NCBI RefSeq assembly: GCF_003797825.1
Contig: NZ_RKME01000006.1
Span: 62,001-126,000, forward strand
Direction of reading: 5' to 3'
DNA length: 64,000 bases
Origin: Gordonia sp. OPL2
GTDB lineage: Bacteria; Actinomycetota; Actinomycetes; Mycobacteriales; Mycobacteriaceae
Shown: positions 20,340 through 29,240 of the stretch, one piece after another
Layout of the letters: every line of letters begins with the position of its first letter
Numbering within the stretch: the stretch's first letter is position 1
Notes under the pieces: generated by a model
Database searches by the model: none
Told to the model about the DNA's origin: nothing
Seen by the model: the letters and a program-made list of their open reading frames with translations, nothing else
Position numbers and translations under genes: made by a program

Positions 20340-20830
20340 GTGCAGTGCAGACCCGCTATCCCGAGGCCGCGATCGAGGCCGACAAGGATGTGCCCATCAT
20401 CCGCATCACCCGCGACTTCCGGGGCACCCCGGCTCAGCTGCTGAAGGCTCACACGGACCCGGAACTGTTCATCCGGTGGGTGGGGCCGTCGGCGATCACC
20501 AGCCGCATCATCGACTGGGACGTCCGCGACGGTGGCAGCTGGCGCTACGTCAGCGAGCACGACGGCCAGGAGTACGGCTTCCGGGGGTGTTTCCACACGG
20601 TCTCCGAGGACAAGATCGTGCAGACCTTCACCTTCGAGGGGATGCCCGACCAGGTCGCACTCGAGTCACTGTGGTTCGAGGACCTCGGCGACGGGAACAC
20701 CCGGCTGCACGCACAGTCGTTGTGTGACAGCTTCGAGGCCCGCGATGGGTGGCTCGCGTCCGGCATGGAGGTCGGTGTCAACGAGGGCTACGCCGCGCTC
20801 GACGACCTCCTCGGCTCGGGCGAGGTCTGA
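20336..20830 (+). CDS. SRPBCC / AHSA1-family protein
   Basis: 164 residues with a START-like ligand-binding fold of the AHSA1 group: IRITRDFRGTPAQLLKAHTDPELFIRWVGP, WRYVSEHDGQEYGFRGCFHTV and a C-terminal helix. It overlaps the ArsR gene by 4 nt. ArsR-SRPBCC pairs are common in actinobacteria, and ligands are mostly unknown. An alternative start inside the ArsR gene is not needed. Confidence 0.88.
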   Translation: MSAVQTRYPEAAIEADKDVPIIRITRDFRGTPAQLLKAHTDPELFIRWVGPSAITSRIIDWDVRDGGSWRYVSEHDGQEYGFRGCFHTVSEDKIVQTFTFEGMPDQVALESLWFEDLGDGNTRLHAQSLCDSFEARDGWLASGMEVGVNEGYAALDDLLGSGEV

Positions 20831-20834
20831 TCCG

Positions 20835-21431
20835 ATGACCGAGTCGATCGTCGACCTGTCGCCGGCCGACCGTCATCGCGCCGTGTCCGAGGGGTTCGCC
20901 GAACAGGTTGCCGCCGTGTCGGAGTGGGACGCCCCGACGCCGGTCGACGGGTGGGTGGCGCGTGACGTCGTCGCCCACCTCGTCGAGTGGTTCCCCGGCT
21001 TCCTCGCCGGCGGGGGAGTGACTCTGCCGGCGGGACCGGACGTCGCCGACGACCCCGTCGCCGCCTGGCGTGCCCACTCCGCAGCGGTCCAGGACCTGCT
21101 CGACGGCCCGTCGGCCGACGACACCTTCACCCATCCGATGGCGGGGGAGCACCGGCTCGCCGATGCTGTCGACCGGTTCTACACCGCCGACGTGTTCATG
21201 CACACCTGGGACCTCGCTGCTGCCGCCGGTCGTCCGTCGGGCCTCGACCCGACGTTCGCCGGGCAACTGCTCGACGGCATGGTCGGCATGGAGGAACTGT
21301 TGCGATCATCGGGACAGTACGGCGCCGCGGTGCCGGTACCCGACGACGCCGATCCGGTGGTCCGGCTTGCCGGGTTCATCGGCCGTGACCCGGCATGGGC
21401 CCCGCGTGCGGGCCGACCAGTGCGCCGCTGA
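20835..21431 (+). CDS. DinB/MDMPI-fold protein (TIGR03086-like)
   Basis: 198 residues from ATG 20835, 4 nt after the SRPBCC stop. The N-terminal helix bundle ADRHRAVSEGFAEQVAAVSEWDAPTPVDGWVARDVVAHLVEW has the mycothiol-dependent maleylpyruvate isomerase N-domain pattern, including the His of the VAHLVEW segment. FMHTWDLAAAAG supplies further conserved metal-site residues. The family includes mycothiol-dependent enzymes; the reaction here is not known. It is the third gene of the ArsR operon. Confidence 0.82.
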   Translation: MTESIVDLSPADRHRAVSEGFAEQVAAVSEWDAPTPVDGWVARDVVAHLVEWFPGFLAGGGVTLPAGPDVADDPVAAWRAHSAAVQDLLDGPSADDTFTHPMAGEHRLADAVDRFYTADVFMHTWDLAAAAGRPSGLDPTFAGQLLDGMVGMEELLRSSGQYGAAVPVPDDADPVVRLAGFIGRDPAWAPRAGRPVRR

Positions 21432-21459
21432 GAGCGATCCGCCTCCGGGCCGAGGCGAG

Positions 21460-21465
21460 TACCGT
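21460..21465 (+). promoter_or_regulatory. -10 box TACCGT, possible leaderless promoter of the MoxR gene
   Basis: TACCGT ends 7 nt before GTG 21473 and fits TANNNT plus leaderless spacing. No clear RBS precedes that GTG. Confidence 0.4.
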
Positions 21466-21472
21466 GGACAAG

Positions 21473-22909
21473 GTGCCAGAGGAGAACTTCACCACACACA
21501 CCTCTCAGACCACCGAAACCCGCCATCCCTCGCCCCGCACCCTGGGTGAGCTGCGTGCCAGTGGCCATATTCAGCGCAGCGTGCGCGACGAGATCCGCAA
21601 CAACCTGCTGGGTGCACTGCGTGACGGCCGTGATCCGTGGCCCGGCATCGTCGGATTCGAGGCGACCGTCATCCCACAGCTCGAACGGGCACTGATCGCC
21701 GGTCACGACGTCGTGATGCTCGGCGAACGCGGTCAGGGCAAGACACGCATCCTGCGAACCCTCGTGCTGCTCCTCGACGAGTGGACACCGGTCATCGCCG
21801 GGTCGGATCTGGGAGAACATCCCTACGAGCCGATCACGCCCGCGTCGATCCGCAAGGCGGCGAATCTGCTCGACGACCTGCCGATCGAATGGCGCCACCG
21901 CAGCCAGCGATACAGCGAGAAGCTCGCCACACCGGATACGTCGGTGGCCGATCTGGTCGGCGACATCGACCCGATGAAGGTCGCCGAAGGACGCAGCCTC
22001 GGTGACCCCGAGACCATCCACTTCGGTCTCATCCCGCGTGCGCACCGCGGCATCGTTGCGATCAACGAGCTGCCCGACCTCGCCGAACGCATCCAGGTGT
22101 CCATGTTGAATGTCATGGAGGAGCGCGACATCCAGGTCCGCGGCTACACATTGCGCCTGCCGCTGGACGTGCTGGTGATGGCCAGCGCGAATCCGGAGGA
22201 CTACACCAACCGCGGCCGGATCATCACCCCGCTCAAGGACCGTTTCGGTGCCGAGATCCGCACGCACTATCCGCTCGAACTCGACGACGAGATCGCCGTC
22301 ATCGAGCAGGAGGCGGACCTGACCGCGACCGTACCGACCTTCGTGACCGAGATCCTCGCGCGGTTCACCCGATATGCACGTGACCACCCGTCGATCGATC
22401 AGCGATCGGGTGTCTCGGCCCGATTCTCGATCGCCGGCGCCGAGACCGTTGCTGCAGCCGCGCTGCACCGCGCCACCGTGATGGGCGAGGAGGTGCCGGT
22501 CGCGCGTGTCGTCGACCTCGAGTCGGTGATCGAGGTCCTGCGGGGCAAGGTCGAATTCGAATCCGGTGAGGAGGGTCGTGAACTCGAGATCCTCGAGCAC
22601 CTGATGCGCAAGTCGGTGGCCGACACCGTGCGCGCACACCTCGGCGGTATCGACATGGCGCCGCTCGTCGACGCACTGGAGAGCGGTGAACCCGTGGTCA
22701 CCGGTGACCGCGTCACCGCCGCCGACCTGCTCGGTTCGATCCCGGACCCCGACACCACATCCGACGTGCTGGCCCAGATCACGGAGAGACTCGACGCCGA
22801 GTCCGACGGTGAGCGCGCCAGCGCCGTCGAACTCGCGCTGGAGGGTCTGTTCCTGGCCCGGCGGATCGGCAAAGAGGCCGACGAGACCGGGCAGACGATC
22901 TACGGCTGA
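21473..22909 (+). CDS. MoxR/Mg-chelatase-type AAA ATPase (Rv0958-like)
   Basis: About 478 residues from GTG 21473; GTG 21464 is also possible, and the frame is open back to 21395 inside the previous gene. Walker A-like GERGQGKTRIL is near residues 84-94. Walker B/sensor segments are INELPDLAERIQVSMLNVMEERDI and LVMASANPEDYTNRGRI. This is a MoxR-class chaperone ATPase, annotated in mycobacteria as a magnesium-chelatase homologue. It pairs with the VWA-domain protein 32 nt downstream, a classic MoxR-VWA system that remodels or matures a partner. The partner is unknown. Confidence 0.9.
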   Translation: MPEENFTTHTSQTTETRHPSPRTLGELRASGHIQRSVRDEIRNNLLGALRDGRDPWPGIVGFEATVIPQLERALIAGHDVVMLGERGQGKTRILRTLVLLLDEWTPVIAGSDLGEHPYEPITPASIRKAANLLDDLPIEWRHRSQRYSEKLATPDTSVADLVGDIDPMKVAEGRSLGDPETIHFGLIPRAHRGIVAINELPDLAERIQVSMLNVMEERDIQVRGYTLRLPLDVLVMASANPEDYTNRGRIITPLKDRFGAEIRTHYPLELDDEIAVIEQEADLTATVPTFVTEILARFTRYARDHPSIDQRSGVSARFSIAGAETVAAAALHRATVMGEEVPVARVVDLESVIEVLRGKVEFESGEEGRELEILEHLMRKSVADTVRAHLGGIDMAPLVDALESGEPVVTGDRVTAADLLGSIPDPDTTSDVLAQITERLDAESDGERASAVELALEGLFLARRIGKEADETGQTIYG

Positions 22910-22941
22910 CTCCCGACACGACCGACTGAGGGGCACGAATC

Positions 22942-24939
22942 ATGGCCCGCAAGACATTTCACCGTTCCCGGTACCAGCGGTACGCCGGCGGCCCGGATCC
23001 GCTCGCGCCGCCGGTCGATCTGCGTGAGGCGTTGCGTGACATCGGCGACGACGTCATGGCGGGGGCATCGCCGCAGCGTGCGCTGCGTGAGTTCCTGCGC
23101 CGCGGAACGCAGGACATGCGCGGCCTCGACAAGCTGCGCGAGCAGATCAACCGTCGGCGGCAGGAGATGCTGAAAAAGCGCAACCTCGACGGGACGTTCG
23201 CCGAGATCCGTGAACTGCTCGACCGGGCCGTGCTCGAGGAACGCAAGCAGCTCGCCCGCGACCTCGACGACGACGCCCGGTTCGCGGAGATGCAGATCGG
23301 GAGTCTCCCGCCGTCGACGGCGCAGGCCGTCGAAGAACTCTCCGAGTACAACTGGCGCAGTCCGCAGGCCCGTGAGGACTACGACAAGATCAAGGACCTC
23401 CTCGGGAGGGAACTGCTCGATCAGCGTTTCGCCGGGATGAAGGAGGCACTCGAGGGTGCCGACGAGGGTGACCGTCAGCGTGTCTCGGAGATGCTGAAGG
23501 ATCTCAACGAGTTGCTCGACGCCCACAACCGTGGTGAGGACACGAGCGACAAGTTCGAGAAGTTCATGGACGAGCACGGGGACTTCTTTCCGGAGAATCC
23601 GCGCAGCACCGAGGAACTCATCGATTCGCTGGCGCAGCGGGCGGCCGCCGCGCAGCAGTTCTACAACTCGCTGACCCCCGAGCAACGCGCCGAGCTCGAC
23701 CAGCTGGCCCAACAGGCATTCGGGTCGCCCGAGCTGATGAGTCAACTGGCGCAGATGGATTCGTCTCTGCGACAGGCTAGGCCCGGTTTGAACTGGGATG
23801 ACGCCCAGTCGTTCTCGGGTGATCAGCCGATGGGGCTGGGGGAGGGTGCCGCCGCGCTCCGCGACATCTCCGAACTCGAGGCGCTCAGCGAGCAACTCTC
23901 GCAGCAGTACGCGGGTGCCCAGATGGATGACATCGATCTCGACGCTCTGGCACGGCAACTCGGCGACGAGGCCGCTGTCGATGCGCGTCGGCTCGCGGAA
24001 CTGGAGAAGGCGCTGTCGGAGGAGGGGTTCTTCGATCGCACCTCCGACGGACAGTTGCGGCTGAGCCCGAAGGCCATGCGCCAGTTGGGGCAGTCCATCT
24101 TCCGTGACATCGCCGAGCAGTTGTCCGGGCGCGGGGATCGACAGACCCGCCGATCCGGCGCCCTGGGCGAACCGACCGGCGCATCGCGCGAGTGGGAGTT
24201 CGGCGACACCGACCCCTGGGATGTCACCCGAACCGTGTCGAATGCCGTGCTGCGCACCATCTCCGAAAGTGACGAGCCGTCACTGATGTCGAGTGAGATG
24301 GCCCGGTCCGGAGTCCGGATCGATGTGCGCGACGTCGAGGTCGCCGAGACCGAGGCGCGAACCCAGGCTGCCGTCGTCCTTCTCGTCGACACCTCGTTCT
24401 CCATGGAGATGGAGGGTCGGTGGACTCCGATGAAACGCACCGCCATCGCGCTGAACCACCTGATCTCGACCCGGTTCCGCAGCGACGAACTGCATCTGAT
24501 CGCCTTCGGGCGCTATGCGCGGTCGATCGACATCGCCGAACTGACCGGGCTGCAGCCACGGATGGAGCAGGGCACCAATCTACACCATGCGCTTCTGCTC
24601 GCCCAACGGCACCTGCGGCGGTTCCCCAACGCCCAACCGGTGGTCCTGGTGGTCACCGACGGCGAACCGACGGCGCACCTCGACCCGAGCGGTGAGCCGT
24701 TCTTCTTCTACCCGCCACACCCTCAGACGATCGCGCTCACCGTTCGCGAACTCGACCACGTCGCACGATTCGGTGCGCAGGTGACCTTCTTCCGGCTCGG
24801 CGAGGACCCGGGTCTCGCGCACTTCATGGACCAGATCGCCCGCCGGATCGGGGGACGTGTCGTCGCACCGGACATCGATGGACTCGGCGCCGCCGTGGTC
24901 GGCGACTATCTGCGGTCACGGCGGGGTCGTCGGCGGTGA
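22942..24939 (+). CDS. VWA-domain protein partner of the MoxR ATPase (Rv0959-like)
   Basis: 665 residues. The N-terminal half is charged and helical, rich in Glu/Gln/Leu, probably coiled coil. The C-terminal VWA domain carries the MIDAS motif DTSFS at 483-487, with the Thr in EQGTNLHHAL and the Asp in VVTDGEPTAHL completing the site. It ends with an Arg-rich tail. Gene order with the MoxR ATPase is the same as Rv0958-Rv0959. Substrate and output are unknown. Confidence 0.9.
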   Translation: MARKTFHRSRYQRYAGGPDPLAPPVDLREALRDIGDDVMAGASPQRALREFLRRGTQDMRGLDKLREQINRRRQEMLKKRNLDGTFAEIRELLDRAVLEERKQLARDLDDDARFAEMQIGSLPPSTAQAVEELSEYNWRSPQAREDYDKIKDLLGRELLDQRFAGMKEALEGADEGDRQRVSEMLKDLNELLDAHNRGEDTSDKFEKFMDEHGDFFPENPRSTEELIDSLAQRAAAAQQFYNSLTPEQRAELDQLAQQAFGSPELMSQLAQMDSSLRQARPGLNWDDAQSFSGDQPMGLGEGAAALRDISELEALSEQLSQQYAGAQMDDIDLDALARQLGDEAAVDARRLAELEKALSEEGFFDRTSDGQLRLSPKAMRQLGQSIFRDIAEQLSGRGDRQTRRSGALGEPTGASREWEFGDTDPWDVTRTVSNAVLRTISESDEPSLMSSEMARSGVRIDVRDVEVAETEARTQAAVVLLVDTSFSMEMEGRWTPMKRTAIALNHLISTRFRSDELHLIAFGRYARSIDIAELTGLQPRMEQGTNLHHALLLAQRHLRRFPNAQPVVLVVTDGEPTAHLDPSGEPFFFYPPHPQTIALTVRELDHVARFGAQVTFFRLGEDPGLAHFMDQIARRIGGRVVAPDIDGLGAAVVGDYLRSRRGRRR

Positions 24940-24953
24940 CCTCGGGGTCGTCG

Positions 24954-24969
24954 TCGGGGTTTTCCCCGA
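24954..24969 (+). terminator. TCGGGG-TTTT-CCCCGA hairpin after the VWA gene
   Basis: A 6-bp perfect stem with a four-T loop, 15 nt after the stop codon. Confidence 0.4.
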
Positions 24970-25027
24970 ACCGACGGCCGGTCTGCGCGCGCACGTTCTC
25001 AGGGTGGTCTGGTCGATGAGCGGCCAC

Positions 25028-25033
25028 TAGGCT
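25028..25033 (+). promoter_or_regulatory. -10 box TAGGCT, leaderless promoter of the DUF1707 gene
   Basis: TAGGCT sits 8 nt before GTG 25042, the same geometry as purN. No Shine-Dalgarno is present. Confidence 0.6.
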
Positions 25034-25041
25034 CGATCACT

Positions 25042-25680
25042 GTGACGTCGCCCGATGACCTGCCGGCCCCTGACGATCGTCGCGCGCGGTTGCGCGCCGC
25101 CGATGCCGACCGTGAACTCGTCCATCAGATCCTCTCCGCAGCCATGGCGCGCGGCAGTCTGTCGCCTGTCGAGTACGAGGAGCGAGCCGGTAAAGCGGCC
25201 GCCGCCAAGACGTTCGGTGAACTCGACGATCTCACCGACGATCTCCCGGTGGGCCAGCTGGGTGTACCCATGCCGTTTGTCGGCGAGACGTCGGTGAGCC
25301 GGGTCGCGCCGGCCGCAGGACGGCGACCCGTTCTGCACCGTCTCGCACTGCTGTCCGGCACCGAGGTTCGTGGAAATGCCGTCGTCGCGGACACACTCAC
25401 CGCGACCGCCATCATGGGTGGCGTGGAGATCGATCTGCGCGAGGTCGAGTGGACCGCACCGGTTCTCACCATCCGTTGCACCTCCGTCATGGGTGGCATC
25501 GACATCACCGTGCCGCCGGACGTGACCGTCGAGATCGGGGGCTGGGCGGTGATGGGTGGATTCGGGGGGCGAGCGGGCGGACCCGGGGTGCCCGGCGCAC
25601 CGACGGTGCGGGTCGTGGGCTTTGCGCTGATGGGTGGCGTCGAGGTCAAGCGCAAGGACCGCAAGCGACCGGGGATGTGA
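25042..25680 (+). CDS. DUF1707 (SHOCT-like) and LiaF-like domain protein
   Basis: 212 residues. The N-terminal DUF1707 domain covers about residues 10-65, with RAADADRELVHQILSAAMARG and LSPVEYEERAGKAAAAKTFGELDDL. The C-terminal beta-rich part has repeated VMGG/MGG motifs (IMGGVEIDL, VMGGIDITVP, VMGGFGG, LMGGVEVK) as in the LiaF/YvqF C-terminal domain. No membrane segment is seen. Actinobacterial proteins of this type are linked by association to envelope stress; no biochemical role can be given. Transcript is probably leaderless. Confidence 0.85.
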   Translation: MTSPDDLPAPDDRRARLRAADADRELVHQILSAAMARGSLSPVEYEERAGKAAAAKTFGELDDLTDDLPVGQLGVPMPFVGETSVSRVAPAAGRRPVLHRLALLSGTEVRGNAVVADTLTATAIMGGVEIDLREVEWTAPVLTIRCTSVMGGIDITVPPDVTVEIGGWAVMGGFGGRAGGPGVPGAPTVRVVGFALMGGVEVKRKDRKRPGM

Positions 25681-25704
25681 GGTCGGTCCGTGCCGGCGGC
25701 GCGA

Positions 25705-26652
25705 TCAGGCGAGCAATGCGGCGATCACCGCGATTGCCGGAATCGATCCGAGTGTCGTGATGAGCGCGGTGTCGCGGGCCATGATCTGAGCGCGCCGATA
25801 CCGCGTCGCGTAGACGAGGACGTTCTGCGCGGTCGGCAGTGCGGCGATCACGACCTGGGCGAAGAGTTGGTGGCCGGTCTCGCCGAAGCCGAATCGCGCC
25901 ACCACATAGACGAGCGCAGGCATGGCGACGATCTTCAGTACGGACGCGAGCGCGATGTCGCGGCGTGGACTCTGGCCCTTCTTGAAGATCGACGCGCCCG
26001 TCAGCGAGAGTCCGAATGCGAGCAGCGCGGCCGGGACCGAGGCATTGCCGAGCATCTTCATCGGCTCGAGGATCGCCGTCGGCGGTAGCCAGCCGGTCGT
26101 CGAGACGACGAGTCCGGTCACCCCACCGAGAACGATCGGGTTGGTCAACGGCGCGATGACCGCGTCCCGCAGGGTCGTCTTCGGCGAGGCGTGACCCAGT
26201 GCCGGGTCGGTGACGCTGAGGTCGAGGGTGATCAGTGCCATCGGCGAGTACACGAGGATCTGGAACAGCAGGAGCGGTGCGATGAACGATGCGTCGTCGA
26301 GCACGAAGATGGCGATGGGCAGACCGAGATTGACGCTGTTGACATACGACGACGCCAATCCGCCGATCGCGAGCTCGGGGATCGCGCGGCGCAACCACAG
26401 ACGGGCGATGACGATGTAGATCGCGCCGATCGCCAACGCACTCCCGCCGGCGATCACGAGGGTCTTCGAGAAGATGACCGAGAGGTCCGACGTCACCAGC
26501 GAATGGAACAGCAGCGCCGGGGTGCAGACGAAGAACACGAGCCGCGACAGCACTTCGTGCGCGCTGTCGCCCAGGACGCGAGTTCGGCCGAGGAACCAGC
26601 CGATCCCCACCATGATGAAGATGACGGTGAAGCCCGAGACCACGCCTGACAC
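25705..26652 (-). CDS. AEC-family transporter
   Basis: 315 residues with about ten hydrophobic segments in the 5+5 layout of the auxin-efflux-carrier / malonate permease family: FTVIFIMVGIGWFLGR at the N-terminus and ALPTAQNVLVYATRY near 275. Substrates in bacteria are dicarboxylates or unknown. It is convergent with the DUF1707 gene (24-nt gap) and divergent from the DUF4190 gene. Confidence 0.88.
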   Translation of the reverse strand: MSGVVSGFTVIFIMVGIGWFLGRTRVLGDSAHEVLSRLVFFVCTPALLFHSLVTSDLSVIFSKTLVIAGGSALAIGAIYIVIARLWLRRAIPELAIGGLASSYVNSVNLGLPIAIFVLDDASFIAPLLLFQILVYSPMALITLDLSVTDPALGHASPKTTLRDAVIAPLTNPIVLGGVTGLVVSTTGWLPPTAILEPMKMLGNASVPAALLAFGLSLTGASIFKKGQSPRRDIALASVLKIVAMPALVYVVARFGFGETGHQLFAQVVIAALPTAQNVLVYATRYRRAQIMARDTALITTLGSIPAIAVIAALLA

Positions 26653-26669
26653 CGCTCGAGTGTATTCAC

Positions 26670-26675
26670 TAGGCT
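26670..26675 (+). promoter_or_regulatory. -10 box TAGGCT upstream of the first DUF4190 gene
   Basis: TAGGCT in the divergent gap, giving a leader of about 60 nt that ends with the RBS GAGGGGG before GTG 26744. Confidence 0.5.
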
Positions 26676-26743
26676 GGAGCGGACATTCAGTGGCGTCCGC
26701 CGGGTGGGAGCACTCGCCGCGTCACGTGAGATGAGGGGGTTCG

Positions 26744-27352
26744 GTGACCTATCCGGAAGATCCGCATCGGCGGCAGCCGTCCGACGGCGAGTGGAGCGAC
26801 GTCCCTCCTGTCGATCCGTACGGGTCGTCAGATCCTGTGTACGGTCGGAGCCCGTTCGGGCAGTCGCCACCGAACCCCGACGCGCCGTACCCGGGTCAGC
26901 CGTACCCGAATGCCCCGTACCCAAATCAGCAGTATCCGAACCAGCAGCCGTACCCGAATCAGCCGTACCCGAACGCCCCGTACCCGAACCAGCAGTACGG
27001 GCAGGCGTACGGCGCTGCGGCCCACGGTGGTCAGCCCTACGCTGGTCAGCCGTTCGGTGTGCCGGGAGCGATGACGCCACAGACCGACGGTCGCGCCACC
27101 GCATCGTTGATCTGCGGAGTGCTGTCGCTGCCCCTCGTCCTCTTCTGCAGCGGGTTGGCGGTGCCGATCCCGATCGTCGCCGTCGTGCTCGGTGTCCTGG
27201 CGCGTCGCGACATCGCGAACTCGGGTGGGCTCCGGACGGGTGCCGGGATGGCGCTCGCAGGCATCATCACCGGTGCGGTCGCCCTGGTGTTGATGGTGAT
27301 CGTTCTCGTGTTCCTGGGTTTCAGTGTCGCCGCCGACCTCGCGCACGCCTGA
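26744..27352 (+). CDS. DUF4190 membrane protein with Pro/Tyr/Asn-rich N-terminus
   Basis: 202 residues from GTG 26744 (RBS GAGGGGG). Residues 40-105 are repeats of YPNQ/YPNAP type. Two hydrophobic segments (about 118-145 and 163-195) flank VLGVLARRDIANSGGLRTGAGMALAG, the DUF4190 signature. The cytoplasmic Pro/Tyr-rich arm resembles those of the DUF5336 and PepD proteins in this window. Function unknown. Confidence 0.82.
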   Translation: MTYPEDPHRRQPSDGEWSDVPPVDPYGSSDPVYGRSPFGQSPPNPDAPYPGQPYPNAPYPNQQYPNQQPYPNQPYPNAPYPNQQYGQAYGAAAHGGQPYAGQPFGVPGAMTPQTDGRATASLICGVLSLPLVLFCSGLAVPIPIVAVVLGVLARRDIANSGGLRTGAGMALAGIITGAVALVLMVIVLVFLGFSVAADLAHA

Positions 27353-27383
27353 CGACGGTCGACTCCTTGACGAATCCGGACAC

Positions 27384-27389
27384 TAGGCT
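27384..27389 (+). promoter_or_regulatory. -10 box TAGGCT upstream of the second DUF4190 gene
   Basis: TAGGCT 55 nt before ATG 27445. The sequence GGACACTAGGCTGGA resembles the box before the first paralogue. Confidence 0.45.
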
Positions 27390-27444
27390 GGAAACGACTG
27401 GCGAGCGAGTGCGGGCCTTCGCGCTCGCCGAAAGGTGGTAGGAG

Positions 27445-28104
27445 ATGACCGATCCGACCGGCGGTACACCAGGCGGCAGTGACCCGACACCACCCGCCGA
27501 CTCGACCCCGTCGACCCCGTCGACCGATCCGCCTCCGTCGACCGATCCGACCCCCTTGACCGATCCGACCCCGTCATACGGTTCGCCACTGTCGTACGGG
27601 GCGGCACCCGACGGCTCACAGCAGCACGCAAACGAGCAGTACGGGAGCGAGCCGTACGGGAACCAGCAGTACGGCCAGGTCCCCGGAGAACAGTACGGTC
27701 AGCCGGGCTACGGCGCTGCCGGGTTCGGGGCCCAGCCGGGGTTCGGGACCCAGCCGGGGTTCGGGACCCAACCGGGTGTCCCGCAGTACGGCGCCGCGGG
27801 CTACGGCTCCCCGTACGGCGGAATGGGGTATCCGGTCGTTCGGCAGACGAACGGGAAGTCGATCGCGGCGCTGATCTGCGGCATCGGGTCGTTCGCGGTG
27901 TGCCCGGGTGTCCTCGGGGTGGTCGCGGTGATCCTGGGCAACTCCGCGCGCGACGAGATCGCCGCATCGGCCGGAACCCAGGATGGCGAGGGAATGGCGA
28001 AAGCCGGTGTGATCCTCGGCTGGGTGTCCATCGCGATCGTCGTGTTGTTCCTGCTCCTGGCGTTGGTCCTGATGGTCGTCGGAGCGTTCGCCTCGTCGAC
28101 CTGA
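27445..28104 (+). CDS. DUF4190 membrane protein, second paralogue
   Basis: 219 residues, ATG with RBS AGGTGGTAGGAG. The N-terminus is Pro/Thr/Ser-rich with STPSTPSTDPPPS and TDPTPLTDPTPS runs, followed by Gly/Gln/Tyr/Phe repeats. Two hydrophobic segments frame VVAVILGNSARDEIAASAGTQDGEGMAKAGVILG, the DUF4190 motif. It is a diverged tandem paralogue of the preceding gene. Function unknown. Confidence 0.82.
   Translation: MTDPTGGTPGGSDPTPPADSTPSTPSTDPPPSTDPTPLTDPTPSYGSPLSYGAAPDGSQQHANEQYGSEPYGNQQYGQVPGEQYGQPGYGAAGFGAQPGFGTQPGFGTQPGVPQYGAAGYGSPYGGMGYPVVRQTNGKSIAALICGIGSFAVCPGVLGVVAVILGNSARDEIAASAGTQDGEGMAKAGVILGWVSIAIVVLFLLLALVLMVVGAFASST
27720..27776 (+). repeat. 18-bp tandem repeat in the second DUF4190 gene
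   Basis: Three units of about GGGTTCGGGACCCAGCCG, encoding GFG(A/T)QP in frame. The two later units are almost identical. Confidence 0.75.
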
Positions 28105-28134
28105 GGGCGCGAGCCGGAGGTCGAACGGCTCGTT

Positions 28135-28164
28135 TTGGAGCAAAGGGGATCGGCCCGGTAGTCT
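28135..28164 (+). promoter_or_regulatory. rpmF promoter (TTGGAG-N18-TAGTCT)
   Basis: -35-like TTGGAG at 28135-28140 and -10 TAGTCT at 28159-28164, 18 bp apart. The predicted leader before rpmF is about 100 nt. Confidence 0.5.
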
Positions 28165-28270
28165 GGTGAGGTTGTGTGTCGCGCCTGACCGGCTTCGCCG
28201 CCATCGTCGTGGGACCGAGACAGGCCTCGACACACCGTAGAAGACTTACACGTAGGAGAAGGGCTCAACC

Positions 28271-28444
28271 ATGGCTGTACCGAAGCGCCGGATGTCGCGG
28301 GCCAACACCCGCAGCCGCCGTTCGCAGTGGAAAGCGGACAACCCGGCACTGCAAGAGGTGAAGGTGAACGGCGTTGCACAGCGCATCCCTCGTCGTCTGG
28401 TGAAGGCTGCCAAGGCCGGCATCATCGACCTGGACCGCCGCTGA
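28271..28444 (+). CDS. rpmF: 50S ribosomal protein L32 (cysteine-free form)
   Basis: 57 residues, beginning [19 protein letters not shown] and ending [12 protein letters not shown]. All four zinc-ribbon cysteines of classical L32 are absent, so this is the zinc-independent C-minus form usual in mycobacteria. RBS GTAGGAGAAGG precedes ATG 28271. M. tuberculosis has its rpmF just before mprAB; here about 26 kb of other genes intervene. No obvious Zur palindrome was seen upstream. Confidence 0.96.
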   Translation: MAVPKRRMSRANTRSRRSQWKADNPALQEVKVNGVAQRIPRRLVKAAKAGIIDLDRR

Positions 28445-28487
28445 GCGCATCTCTCCGGTCCCGGTAGGGATCGCGACGACATCTTCG

Positions 28488-28523
28488 ACAACGACCGCCT
28501 CGGACACCCGGGGCGGTCGTTGT
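28488..28523 (+). terminator. hairpin after rpmF
   Basis: ACAACGACCGCC (28488-28499) pairs perfectly with GGCGGTCGTTGT (28512-28523) around a 12-nt loop, starting 43 nt after the stop. Confidence 0.65.
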
Positions 28524-28554
28524 TGTGCGCTCTCCCGACTGACACGATGATCGG

Positions 28555-29190
28555 GTGCTGCAAGAGATCCTGAATGACGTCGGTATCGCCGTCTTCGCTG
28601 CGTCGGGAGCACTCCTCGGCGTACGGAAGGATTTCGATCTCTGGGGCATCGTCACCGTCGGCGCGCTCACCGGGGTGGGAGGCGGCATCCTCCGCGACGT
28701 CCTGCTCGGTGTCACGCCACCGTCGTCCATTCAGAACTGGCCGCCGATCGTCATCGGCGCGGTGACGAGTGTCGTCGTGTTCTTCTTCCATCCGACCTTC
28801 GCGCAGTTGCGCCGCAGCGTCCTGCTGTTCGACGCGATCGGCATGGGCGTCTTCGCCACCAGCGGCGCGGCGATCGCGATCGACGAGCACGTGAGCGCAT
28901 TCGCCGCAACGCTCGTCGGACTGCTCACCGCAGTCGGCGGTGGCATTCTCCGTGACGTCATCACCAACGACATCCCCTTGCTCCTGCAACCCGCGGACCT
29001 GTACGCGGTGCCCGCGTTGCTCGGCGCCGGGGTCGTCGCGGTGGGGGGAACCTACACCGCGGTTCCCGTCTGGTTCTGGCTGGTGGTCGGGACGATCGTC
29101 GCCACCGGCCTGCGGCTGGCGGGGCTCGTGTTCAAGTGGCGACTGCCCACCGCGCCCACAGGCATCCGACGACGCGACCGTGAGGCCTGA
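28555..29190 (+). CDS. TRIC cation channel family protein (UPF0126)
   Basis: A 211-residue membrane protein, GTG start. It has seven predicted hydrophobic segments with the two family repeats: GALTGVGGGILRDVLLG and GLLTAVGGGILRDVITNDIP. The Gly-rich kinks and Lys/Arg after GGGILRD are typical of prokaryotic TRIC homotrimers that conduct K+ or Na+. It ends 50 nt before the convergent PapA-like gene and appears unrelated to that cluster. Confidence 0.9.
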   Translation: MLQEILNDVGIAVFAASGALLGVRKDFDLWGIVTVGALTGVGGGILRDVLLGVTPPSSIQNWPPIVIGAVTSVVVFFFHPTFAQLRRSVLLFDAIGMGVFATSGAAIAIDEHVSAFAATLVGLLTAVGGGILRDVITNDIPLLLQPADLYAVPALLGAGVVAVGGTYTAVPVWFWLVVGTIVATGLRLAGLVFKWRLPTAPTGIRRRDREA

Positions 29191-29240
29191 TCTCCCGGGA
29201 CCCGACGAGTTGTCCCGTGCGCACCTCAGTCGCGTCGTCT

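Noticed and set aside
27616..28379. Minus-strand frames opposite the second DUF4190 gene and rpmF
   Set aside because: They are shadows of repeat-rich coding sequence and of rpmF; no RBS or family features.
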